Of a DNA stretch of 19,793 nt, positions 1 through 6,650 are shown one piece after another. The notes below the pieces were generated by a model that saw nothing but the letters and a program-made list of their open reading frames with translations, was not told where the DNA came from and made no database searches. The stretch's first letter is position 1, and every line of letters begins with the position of its first letter. This stretch comes from Pirellulales bacterium. Lineage in GTDB: Bacteria > Planctomycetota > Planctomycetia > Pirellulales > JAICIG01. The stretch covers positions 1 to 19,793 of the forward strand of contig JAICIG010000101.1 in assembly GCA_025924495.1 (NCBI GenBank), written 5' to 3'. The position numbers and the translations under genes were made by a program.

Positions 1-95
1 CGGGCGGGGCGGTGTTGATCATGGTCTTCCTCTCCAGTCTGATCTGCATCCGCCGGGTGCTAGTGCTCGAGCCGGCCGCGGTATTCCAGCTATGA
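1..95 (+). CDS. ABC transporter permease, FtsX/MacB-DevC type (3' end only)
   Basis: Reading from base 3, the window opens inside a protein whose last residues run through a hydrophobic helix (AVLIMVFLSSLICI) and then RRVLVLEPAAVFQL before TGA at 93-95. A last transmembrane helix followed by a short tail with an EPA-x-VF motif is typical of the C-terminus of FtsX-domain permeases of the MacB/LolC/DevC group. The stop codon overlaps the ATG of the next gene (ATGA at 92-95), so the two are translationally coupled. Only about 30 codons are visible. The family call rests on this tail and on the two genes that follow. Confidence 0.72.
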   Translation, partial: GGAVLIMVFLSSLICIRRVLVLEPAAVFQL

Positions 96-817
96 TTCGC
101 TCCGCTGAACATCCAGGCATCCAGTGCCGCGAATTAGTCAAAGACTATGGCAGCGGGAACTCTCGCATCCGTGCGCTGCGCGGCGTGACGGTCGATATCC
201 AACCGGGCGAATTGACCCTGCTGGTCGGCCCGAGCGGTTGCGGGAAGACGACGCTGATTTCCATCCTTGCCGCCACGCTCGACGTCACCGCAGGCGACGT
301 CGATGTCCTTGGCGTCCGGCTCAACGAGCTCTCGAAGGACGAAAAGTCAGAATTCCGAGGCCAGAACGTCGGTTTTGTCTTCCAGCAGTTCAACCTGCTT
401 CCCGCACTCACTGCCGCCGAGAACGTGTCGGTGCCGCTGGTAGTTCGCGGTTATTCGAAATCGGCGGCCGTCCGCCAGGCGGCTCAAATGTTAAACGCCG
501 TCGGGTTGGGCGACCGTCTCGATGCGCGACCCGCGAACCTTTCAGGCGGACAGCAACAGCGCGTGGCCATCGCCCGCGCCTTAGTTCACGAACCGCATTT
601 GCTCGTTTGCGACGAACCGACCTCCGCCGTCGACGCAAAGACCGGACAGTTGGTGATGAAGCTGATCCGCGAGCTGGCCCTCAGCCCCAACCGCGTGGCC
701 GTGGTTGTCACGCACGACGCACGCGTGTTCGGTTTCGCGGATCGCATGATCACGCTCGAGGACGGTCGCGTGGCCGACGACGAACGGGTGCAGGCTAGCT
801 GGAACCCTAACTCATGA
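92..817 (+). CDS. ABC transporter ATP-binding protein (DevA/MacB/LolD-like)
   Basis: This is a 241-residue nucleotide-binding subunit that would power the permease encoded just upstream. All ABC ATPase motifs are present in order: Walker A GPSGCGKT (46-53), Q-loop in FVFQQFN (Q98/Q99), signature LSGGQQQR (150-157), Walker B LLVCDEP (170-176), D-loop SAVD (178-181) and H-loop T-H208. Length and the LSGGQQQR signature match the MacB/LolD/DevA branch, which moves lipids, peptides or glycolipids outward together with an HlyD-type adaptor. The ATG overlaps the permease stop, and its own stop overlaps the ATG of the adaptor gene, so the three genes form a tightly coupled operon. The substrate cannot be told from sequence. 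Confidence 0.93.
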   Translation: MIRSAEHPGIQCRELVKDYGSGNSRIRALRGVTVDIQPGELTLLVGPSGCGKTTLISILAATLDVTAGDVDVLGVRLNELSKDEKSEFRGQNVGFVFQQFNLLPALTAAENVSVPLVVRGYSKSAAVRQAAQMLNAVGLGDRLDARPANLSGGQQQRVAIARALVHEPHLLVCDEPTSAVDAKTGQLVMKLIRELALSPNRVAVVVTHDARVFGFADRMITLEDGRVADDERVQASWNPNS

Positions 818-1947
818 CTCTCGCAAACACCGAATTTCAGCGCGGAGAACGGCCGACAACGACTGCTTTGAAGATCTTGCGCAGGTCAATCGTGCCATTG
901 CTGTGTGCGGCGATGTTGATTTTTGCGATCTCTCATTCGTTGCAGTCGCAGCGTGCTGAACCAATGGCGCCTCCGCCGGTGACGCCCCCGGTTAGCCCGT
1001 TCGGCAATACCGTCGCAGGAACTGGCTTTGTCGAACCATCGACCGAATCGAGCACGCAAGCGACGATCTCCGTGGGCTCGCAACTCTCGGGCGTGGTGAC
1101 GCAGGTGGCGGTCCATATCGGTCAGATCGTCGAACAGGGCGATTTGTTGTTTGAACTCGACAATCGGCAAGCGATGGCGGAGTTGAGAGTTCATCAGTCT
1201 GCATTGTCTGCGGCCCAGGCGCAACTGAGCAAACTGGAACAACAACCTCGACCCGAAGAGTTGCCAGCGCTCGATGCGAAGGTGAAGTTCGATGAAGCGA
1301 ACCTGCGCGAATTGACCGACGTTCGCGATCGCGATCGTAAGCTCGCTCAGTCGCGGCAGATTACTTCTCAGGAACTCGTGGCGGCCGAACTTGCCGTCGA
1401 ATCAGCCCAGGCCCAACTCGAGGTCAGCCGTGCGAATCTAGCGCTATTGAAAGCCGGCGCTTGGAAGGCCGACAAGATGATCGCCAACGCCGGCGTTGAG
1501 GAGGCACAAGCGCAACTCGACCAGGCGCACACCATGCTCGATTTGCTTCAGATCCGAGCGCCTGTGGCGGGCTCGATCTTGCAAATCAATGTACGGCCGG
1601 GCGAATTTGTCTCGGCCAGTCACATTCAGTCGCTGATCCTGATGGGCAACCTGACGCCATTGCACGTGCGCGTGAGCGTCGATCAGGAAGACATTCCGCG
1701 GCTGAAGCTCCGCGCTCCCGCTCGCGCCAAGCTGCGTGGAGATCTCGAGCAGCGGGAAATACCGCTGGAGTTCGTGCGGATTGAGCCCTATGTCATCCCG
1801 AAGGCCTCGCTCACCGGCATCAACATCGAGAAGGTCGACACCCGCGTGATGCAACTCATCTATTCCGTCGCTCCTGGCGATCCGCTCGTTAAAGAGAAAA
1901 AGGTGTTGGTGGGGCAGTTGCTTGATGTATTTATCGATGTGAAGTGA
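814..1947 (+). CDS. HlyD/DevB-family periplasmic adaptor (membrane fusion protein)
   Basis: This 377-residue protein would link the inner-membrane ABC complex to an outer-membrane channel. A single N-terminal membrane anchor (about 27-41) is followed by a proline-rich stretch. Next comes a biotinyl-lipoyl half motif around ISVGSQLSGVVTQVAVHIGQ (85-104). A long alpha-helical coiled-coil hairpin rich in Ala, Gln, Leu and Glu follows (about 118-243). The second lipoyl half, IRAPVAGSILQINVRPGEFV (about 247-266), leads into beta-barrel sequence. This is the HlyD/DevB layout. It overlaps the ATPase gene by ATGA and ends 10 bases before the convergent enolase-superfamily gene. No partner TolC gene is in the window. 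The leading AEP/PPP-rich segment is a periplasmic linker. Confidence 0.9.
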   Translation: MTLANTEFQRGERPTTTALKILRRSIVPLLCAAMLIFAISHSLQSQRAEPMAPPPVTPPVSPFGNTVAGTGFVEPSTESSTQATISVGSQLSGVVTQVAVHIGQIVEQGDLLFELDNRQAMAELRVHQSALSAAQAQLSKLEQQPRPEELPALDAKVKFDEANLRELTDVRDRDRKLAQSRQITSQELVAAELAVESAQAQLEVSRANLALLKAGAWKADKMIANAGVEEAQAQLDQAHTMLDLLQIRAPVAGSILQINVRPGEFVSASHIQSLILMGNLTPLHVRVSVDQEDIPRLKLRAPARAKLRGDLEQREIPLEFVRIEPYVIPKASLTGINIEKVDTRVMQLIYSVAPGDPLVKEKKVLVGQLLDVFIDVK

Positions 1948-1957
1948 AGGCGTGCTG

Positions 1958-3214
1958 CTACTGCTTGACCAGGTACTTCTTGATCGCGTCCTCATCCACT
2001 TCAATTCCCAACCCTGGCCCGGTGGGAATCTCAATCTTTCCTTGTTTGAGTTCAAACGGCCTGGCGACGATCTGGTCGCGGAACGGATTTTCGTGTGTGT
2101 CAAACTCCAGCATCGGCTCGTCGCTGGAGAAACCCCAAGTGTACGGCGGCAACAGCGAAAGCACTTGCAACGTGGCGGCGATGGCGATGGCGCCGGCATA
2201 GCAGTGCGGGATGCACTGGATGCTCCATAACCGGGCCATCTCGGCGATAAACAGCACCTCGGCCACGCCGCCGCACAAGATCACATCCGGTTGGATGATG
2301 TCGAACGAGCGCTTGACGATGTGATCGCGGGCCTGGGCTCGCGAGTCGAGCCCTTCGCCGCCGGCTAGCGCGATATCGAGCGAGGCGGCCAGCACGTCGT
2401 AGCCTGCGTAGTTCTGGCCCTGCGGCAGCGGTTCTTCGAAGCAGTAGAAGTCGAGTTTTTCCAACTCCTTGCCGAATTTCACCGCGGCCGGCAGCGTGAA
2501 GGCGCCGTTGCCATCGGTGAGCAGACGGATTTCTGGTCCGACGGTTTCGCGCACTTTTGCCAGAATGGCCAAATCCCGTTTTGGTTCGAGCCGGCCCGTG
2601 CGGATTTTCATGGCGCGGAAGCCGCGTTCGACTAGCCCCGCCGCTTCCGCGGGAAATTGATCTTCGGGCCGCTGGCCTTCGATGTAATTCATGGCCGCGG
2701 CGTAGACGGGCGTTTCGTCCCGGACGCGTCCTCCATACATATCGGCCACCGACTGCTTGAGCGCCTTGCCGCGCAGGTCGTGCAGGGCGATGTCGACGGC
2801 GGCGACGGCGCGACCGTCGCCAAAATTGGCCCCCCATAGCAAACGCCACAGCTTGCGATGCTCCAGCGGATTTTGACCCAGTAAGATTGGCTTCAATCGA
2901 TCTTCGATCAGGCCGCGCGTGCCGGGCAGATCGGCCGTTTCACCCCAGCCGACCAGTCCGCTGTCGGTGCTGATTTTGACAAGCAGCGCGCCGCGGTAGG
3001 GCGAGGTCGCCGTCGAGGGGCCGAAAGAACGATCCAGCTTGTGCCGCAATAAGAATGTTTCGACGGCAGTGATCTTGAGCGAACCGGGCTTCTCGCTTGA
3101 ATTGGGTTCTGCGCGCGCCGCGCCGTCCCACGGAGTCGTGCCGGCCAGGGCGCCGCAAGCGCCCGCCAGCGATGATTGCAACCAGGTGCGCCGCGAAGTT
3201 GCCGAGCCGAACAT
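1958..3214 (-). CDS. Mandelate racemase / muconate lactonizing enzyme family protein with Tat signal
   Basis: This is an enolase-superfamily enzyme, likely a sugar-acid dehydratase or racemase acting by Mg-assisted abstraction of an alpha proton from a carboxylate. I chose the ATG at 3214 because GAGG lies 6 bases upstream and it places a twin-arginine signal (SRRTWLQSSLAGACGALAG) at the N-terminus. A longer start at 3250 is possible. Numbered from 3214, the visible active-site elements are K203-I-R205 (K-x-K/R base motif), metal ligands D234 (TDGNG), E260/E261 (FEEP) and E287 (GGEG), and the general-base dyad D310 (QPDV) and H337 (PHC). K-x-R instead of K-x-K resembles some acid-sugar dehydratases of the mandelate racemase subgroup. 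The substrate is unknown. Export of an enolase-superfamily enzyme is common in planctomycetes. Divergent from the TetR gene. Confidence 0.88.
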   Translation of the reverse strand: MFGSATSRRTWLQSSLAGACGALAGTTPWDGAARAEPNSSEKPGSLKITAVETFLLRHKLDRSFGPSTATSPYRGALLVKISTDSGLVGWGETADLPGTRGLIEDRLKPILLGQNPLEHRKLWRLLWGANFGDGRAVAAVDIALHDLRGKALKQSVADMYGGRVRDETPVYAAAMNYIEGQRPEDQFPAEAAGLVERGFRAMKIRTGRLEPKRDLAILAKVRETVGPEIRLLTDGNGAFTLPAAVKFGKELEKLDFYCFEEPLPQGQNYAGYDVLAASLDIALAGGEGLDSRAQARDHIVKRSFDIIQPDVILCGGVAEVLFIAEMARLWSIQCIPHCYAGAIAIAATLQVLSLLPPYTWGFSSDEPMLEFDTHENPFRDQIVARPFELKQGKIEIPTGPGLGIEVDEDAIKKYLVKQ

Positions 3215-3322
3215 ACAGGACCTCGTCAGAACGTAGTGATTGCGAGCCATCCGCCACGACCTAGGATGGCAGCCGCCGGGCGGTCGCTCAAGACGGCGCC
3301 GCTTCGCTTGGCGAGTATTTTG

Positions 3323-3334
3323 TGAGCATGCTCA
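3323..3334. promoter_or_regulatory. Putative TetR operator 1 (perfect palindrome TGAGCATGCTCA)
   Basis: This is a 12-base perfect inverted repeat that ends 9 bases before the -35 hexamer of the TetR gene promoter. A related site, TGAGCGTGGTCA, lies just downstream of the -10. The two centres are 52 bases apart, close to five helical turns. Palindromes of this size flanking the promoter of an autoregulated TetR gene are typical operators. Binding by this TetR is inferred. Confidence 0.6.
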
Positions 3335-3343
3335 TTTTATCTC

Positions 3344-3373
3344 TTGACGCCGGCTTCCGCCCGGCGCTAGAAT
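3344..3373 (+). promoter_or_regulatory. Sigma70-type promoter of the TetR / ABC1 kinase operon
   Basis: TTGACG (3344-3349) and TAGAAT (3368-3373) are separated by 18 bases, a good match to a housekeeping -35/-10 pair. Transcription would begin near 3380, inside the second palindrome. A Shine-Dalgarno AGGAG (3401-3405) lies 5 bases before the TetR ATG at 3411. A repressor at either flanking palindrome would block the promoter. Confidence 0.6.
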
Positions 3374-3374
3374 G

Positions 3375-3386
3375 TGAGCGTGGTCA
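3375..3386. promoter_or_regulatory. Putative TetR operator 2 (imperfect palindrome TGAGCGTGGTCA)
   Basis: This is an imperfect copy of the upstream site TGAGCATGCTCA, matching at 10 of 12 positions. It starts 2 bases after the -10 hexamer and covers the expected transcription start. Its position and similarity to operator 1 suggest cooperative autorepression. It might also affect the divergent enolase-superfamily gene. Confidence 0.5.
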
Positions 3387-3410
3387 TAATAATCGCCGCG
3401 AGGAGACCCG

Positions 3411-4028
3411 ATGCGAGTCAATGCGGAAACCAAGGCCGCGACCCGGCAGCGAATTCTTGAGGCGGCCGAGCGATTGTTCGCCGAGCAAGGCTTCGAGGCG
3501 ACGACCACCCGCGATATCGCCTCCGCCGCGGGAATTGCCAGCGGTACGCTGTTCAATTACTTCCCGACCAAGGAAGCCATCGTCGGCTGTCTGGCAGCTA
3601 CCGCGTTCGAGGCCGCCAGCGCCGACTTTATGAACCGCTCGCGGGAAGCAGCGTCGTTCGAAGAAGACTTGTTCGCTTATGTCGCGGCCGGGCTGCGAAA
3701 GCTCAAGCCGCTGCGCAAGCACCTGCCGCCGCTGCTGCAGACGTCGCTCAGCCCGCTTGCCGACTCGGCCTCCGACGAGGTCGCGTCGCTGCGCATCTTA
3801 CACCTGGAAACGGTGTCGCGGCTGGCCGAGCGGCACGGCCGCGGCGAACTTTCCGCCGTCGCTCTGCAGCTCTACTGGACGCTTTACGTGGGCGTGCTTG
3901 CCCATTGGGCCAACGACCGTTCGCCCAAGCAGGAAGACACGCTCGCTCTGATCGACCATTCGCTGGGCATGTTCGTCGGCTGGCTCGATGGCCAGCCGAC
4001 CGAGTCGTACTCCAAAAGCAAACGATAG
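3411..4028 (+). CDS. TetR/AcrR-family transcriptional regulator
   Basis: This 205-residue protein has a classic TetR N-terminal helix-turn-helix domain: TRQRILEAAERLFAEQGF (about 11-28), then TTTRDIASAAGIASGTLFNY (about 31-50), then FPTKEAIV. The C-terminal ~150 residues form an all-helical ligand-binding and dimerisation region with no recognisable specificity motif. The ATG is preceded by AGGAG with 5 bases of spacing. It lies 18 bases upstream of the ABC1-kinase reading frame, so it is probably co-transcribed and controls itself and the kinase through the two palindromes around its promoter. The ligand is unknown. Confidence 0.93.
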   Translation: MRVNAETKAATRQRILEAAERLFAEQGFEATTTRDIASAAGIASGTLFNYFPTKEAIVGCLAATAFEAASADFMNRSREAASFEEDLFAYVAAGLRKLKPLRKHLPPLLQTSLSPLADSASDEVASLRILHLETVSRLAERHGRGELSAVALQLYWTLYVGVLAHWANDRSPKQEDTLALIDHSLGMFVGWLDGQPTESYSKSKR

Positions 4029-4046
4029 CCAAAAGGGAAATCCGCC

Positions 4047-4289
4047 ATGCCAACCGTCGCCCAACTGATGGAAGCTCTTCCGGAAGTGGAAGAGGCCGCG
4101 GTCGTCCCGGCCCCAACGCTTTCCGAGACGTTGTCGGGAGTACTGGCTGAAATGTCGCTGCGTCCGGCGCGGCCGGCCGGTTGCGGCGAATGGGCCTGCT
4201 GGCCACGCTGCAGGCGAAAATCGGCGCTGCGTACCTGTTCTATTGGGTTCGCGGCTGGTTCGCCGGCGCCGCCGAAAAAGAGCGGCTAA
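4047..4289 (+). pseudogene. N-terminal portion of the ABC1 kinase in a different frame (apparent frameshift)
   Basis: An ATG at 4047 has AGGG 9 bases upstream and is 18 bases after the TetR stop. It opens a frame starting MPTVAQLMEALPEVEEA that looks coding for about 45 residues, up to RPARPAG. Beyond about base 4180 the same frame turns into Cys/Trp/Arg-rich shadow sequence ending at 4289. The kinase homology starts in the -1 frame at exactly this point (GRLRRMGLLATLQAK). Joining the two would give a protein of about 480 residues. The switch lies in the repetitive stretch ggcgcggccggccgg (4167-4180), where one missing base would explain it. It could be a sequencing error, a real mutation or programmed -1 frameshifting. 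Confidence 0.55.
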
Positions 4290-5485
4290 TGGCCGAGGCC
4301 CACTGGAAAAACGCTGCACGCGTGCTGGATTCGATGAGCTATCTGCGCGGCGCGGTGATGAAAGTCGGGCAGACGCTCGCCAGTTTTCCCGATATTGCAC
4401 CGCAACCGTTCGTCGAGACGTTGGAGCGATTGCACTTCGACGCGCCGCCGATGCACTGGTCGCTGCTCAAGGAAATGGTCTTCAACGAGTTGGGCGACGA
4501 GCCGGAGCGAGTCTTCGCGTCATTCGAAACCCGGGCCTTCGCCGCCGCATCGCTAGGGCAGGTGCACCGCGCGACGCTGAAAAATGGCGTTGATGTTGCC
4601 GTGAAGATCCAATATCCCGGCATCGCCGGCACGATCCGCGACGATCTTCGTAACCTGCAACTGTTCCTGCTGCCCGCGCGCTTGGGAAAGGACTGGAACT
4701 ACGTCCGCGAGCAATTTGACGAGCTGCGCACGCGACTCGAGCAAGAGTCGGATTATGAGACGGAGGCCGCCGTCCAAACGAAGGTGCGGTCGTTGTTCCG
4801 TGAAGATGAAGGCATTGTCGTGCCGCGGGTCTATCCGGAATTGTCGACGGCCCGCGTACTGACGATGGATCGGATTGACGGCGTGCATCTCGATCAGTTT
4901 CTGGCCCGCAACCCGACGCAAGAACAGCGCAACGCCGTCGCCGAAAAGATTTTTCGGGCCTGGTATCGCATGATGTATGCTGGGCATTTGTTGTACGTTG
5001 ACATCCATCCCGGCAACTTTCTGTTTCTCGATGACGGGCGCGTGGCGCTGCTCGACTTCGGCATGATGTTGCCGCTGGAAGGCGAGCTGTGGGAGGATTT
5101 TCGCTTCATCGATCGAGCGATCACCACCGGGCGCCATGACGACCGCATCGCCGCCGTCAAAATGTGGAGCGACATCAGCGACTCGCCTGCCGACGCCGAT
5201 CGCTTGCGATTGACCGAAGAGTATTCCGATTGGTGCTGGCGTCCGCGTTATTACGGCGGCGAATTTGATTTCGGCGACGAGGCGGAGTTTCGCCGCGGCA
5301 TCGATTTGTTCACGCAGATGCTCTCTCGGCGTTATGCACGCGCCAAACCTTCGACGCCGATTATCGCTCGCCAGCAATTTGCCATGCGTGCGCTCCTTTA
5401 CCGCTTAAAGGCCCGGTTCGACGTGGGCCCGATGGCCGACGAAGAAGTCCCAGCCGCCGGTTGGGACCGCATCGATTACGCGTGA
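4181..5485 (+). CDS. ABC1/AarF (UbiB-like) family atypical kinase
   Basis: This is a protein-kinase-like ATPase of the ABC1/ADCK/UbiB family, linked in other organisms to isoprenoid-quinone and lipid metabolism. The hallmark motifs are present, numbered from TTG at 4181. KVGQ is at 61-64 (family KxGQ), and the Ala-rich loop AAASLGQVH (121-129) replaces the kinase P-loop. The VAVK lysine is K142, ExD is E189-S-D191, the catalytic segment is D264-I-HPGN (264-269), and DFG is at 282-284. No convincing ribosome site precedes TTG 4181 or ATG 4190. The true start is probably ATG 4047 in another frame. The pairing with a TetR regulator suggests the kinase is induced by a lipid-like or toxic ligand, which is inference. 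It converges with the SDR gene. Confidence 0.9.
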   Translation: MRRMGLLATLQAKIGAAYLFYWVRGWFAGAAEKERLMAEAHWKNAARVLDSMSYLRGAVMKVGQTLASFPDIAPQPFVETLERLHFDAPPMHWSLLKEMVFNELGDEPERVFASFETRAFAAASLGQVHRATLKNGVDVAVKIQYPGIAGTIRDDLRNLQLFLLPARLGKDWNYVREQFDELRTRLEQESDYETEAAVQTKVRSLFREDEGIVVPRVYPELSTARVLTMDRIDGVHLDQFLARNPTQEQRNAVAEKIFRAWYRMMYAGHLLYVDIHPGNFLFLDDGRVALLDFGMMLPLEGELWEDFRFIDRAITTGRHDDRIAAVKMWSDISDSPADADRLRLTEEYSDWCWRPRYYGGEFDFGDEAEFRRGIDLFTQMLSRRYARAKPSTPIIARQQFAMRALLYRLKARFDVGPMADEEVPAAGWDRIDYA

Positions 5486-5553
5486 GAGCTAGTGGCCAGC
5501 GGATTGAGTGACCGCACCGGAGTCTCTTCCCTTGCCGTAACGAAAGGACGCTT

Positions 5554-5571
5554 CTTTCGCGGGAGCGAAAG
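5554..5571. terminator. Hairpin between convergent kinase and SDR genes
   Basis: CTTTCGC (5554-5560), loop GGGA and GCGAAAG (5565-5571) form a perfect 7-base-pair stem in the 103-base gap between two convergent genes. Being palindromic it could act for both strands. No run of T follows on either side, so factor-independent termination is uncertain. Confidence 0.4.
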
Positions 5572-5588
5572 GCGACAATGCGAAGCAA

Positions 5589-6392
5589 TTACTCCTTCGC
5601 CGGCACGCCCAAACTCTTGCCGCCGTCAATCGCGATGCTGGTTCCGGTGACCATGGCGGCGAAATCGCTGACCAGGTACAGCACGGCCTGAGCGACTTCT
5701 TCGGGCGAGATCATGCGGCCGAAGGCCCGGGCCAAGGGGCTGGCATCAATGAACTGCTGAGCCATGCTCTGCGGATCGGCTGCTTTCGCCAGGTCGGCGT
5801 TCATCATGCCGGTGTCGCCGACCGGCCCCGGGCAGACGGCGTTTACGCGGATTCGGTCGACAGCATGACTTAGCGCCAGGCTTTTGGTGAAGGCGATCAG
5901 CGCGCCTTTGCTGGTCGAATAGACCGGATCGTGGGCCCGAGGCAGCAAGCCGGCGTTGCTCGAAACATTCACGATCGAGCCGCCGCTGCGCTGTTTCATG
6001 AGGGGAATGACCAGCCGTGCGAATAGAAACGCCGCCTTGAAATTGGTATCGAGGCAGGCATCCCACTCGGCTTCGGAAACATCGGGAATCTGCTTCACCA
6101 TCCCGATGCCCGCATTGTTCACCAGGATATCGACGCCGCCCGCTGCAGCCGCCAGTTCGACTAATCGACGGACATCGCTCTCCTTGCGCACATCGGCAGC
6201 CGTTTGCTCGATGCCGAGCTCGGCGAAGCGTCTGCTATTCTCATCGAGCAAGCGGAAATCGCCGACGAACACTTTGGCCCCATGCTCGGCCAACAGCACG
6301 GCCGTCGCTCGCCCGATGCCGCTGGCGCCGCCGGTGACAAGGGCGATGCGTCCGTTGAGGTTGATCGGGTGGCGGGCGGCTGCTTCGGTCAT
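5589..6392 (-). CDS. Short-chain dehydrogenase/reductase (SDR), classical type
   Basis: This 267-residue NAD(P)-dependent oxidoreductase has a Rossmann fold. Motifs include TGGASGIG (20-27) for the cofactor, D45 after the second strand (favouring NAD over NADP), the D-V pair at 67-68, NNAG (92-95), N117, the catalytic S144/S145, Y158 and K162 (YSTSK), and PGPV at the active-site edge. The C-terminal IDGGKSLG matches the family ending. ATG at 6392 has AGGAG 8 bases upstream. Substrate specificity cannot be assigned, and it resembles generic glucose-1-dehydrogenase or 3-oxoacyl reductase-like SDRs. It stands alone, convergent with the kinase gene. Confidence 0.92.
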   Translation of the reverse strand: MTEAAARHPINLNGRIALVTGGASGIGRATAVLLAEHGAKVFVGDFRLLDENSRRFAELGIEQTAADVRKESDVRRLVELAAAAGGVDILVNNAGIGMVKQIPDVSEAEWDACLDTNFKAAFLFARLVIPLMKQRSGGSIVNVSSNAGLLPRAHDPVYSTSKGALIAFTKSLALSHAVDRIRVNAVCPGPVGDTGMMNADLAKAADPQSMAQQFIDASPLARAFGRMISPEEVAQAVLYLVSDFAAMVTGTSIAIDGGKSLGVPAKE

Positions 6393-6491
6393 CTGTAAAT
6401 CTCCTGGCTGCGTGTCTCTCCGATTGCCGCGGATAGTTTACCGGCAATTGTGCTGCTGACGATGAACCGGCGCATGTTTTCCCGCCTCGCC

Positions 6492-6507
6492 GCTGAGTTT
6501 TCTCAGC
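6492..6507. terminator. Small hairpin downstream of the S53 peptidase gene
   Basis: GCTGAG, loop TTTT and CTCAGC give a perfect 6-base-pair stem in the 258-base gap between the SDR start (6392) and the S53 stop (6651). It lies about 145 bases past the S53 stop codon on the minus strand. The rest of this gap shows no other convincing feature. It is a weak terminator candidate with no adjoining T run. Confidence 0.25.
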
Positions 6508-6650
6508 TTCAAACCGAATTCCGCTGACCGCATCGGCCCGCACGCCGACGACCTCCTTGCCAGTTGGCCGATCATCCAGGCCGCAGGAGCCAGGAAAAGG
6601 CATTCGCTGACGCGGGAGAATATGCCGAAAAGCGATTTGCGGCAGTTTTC

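Noticed and set aside
124..798. Second long plus-strand frame under the ABC ATPase gene
   Set aside because: It is an Arg-rich shadow of the real gene with no motif, typical of GC-rich coding DNA.
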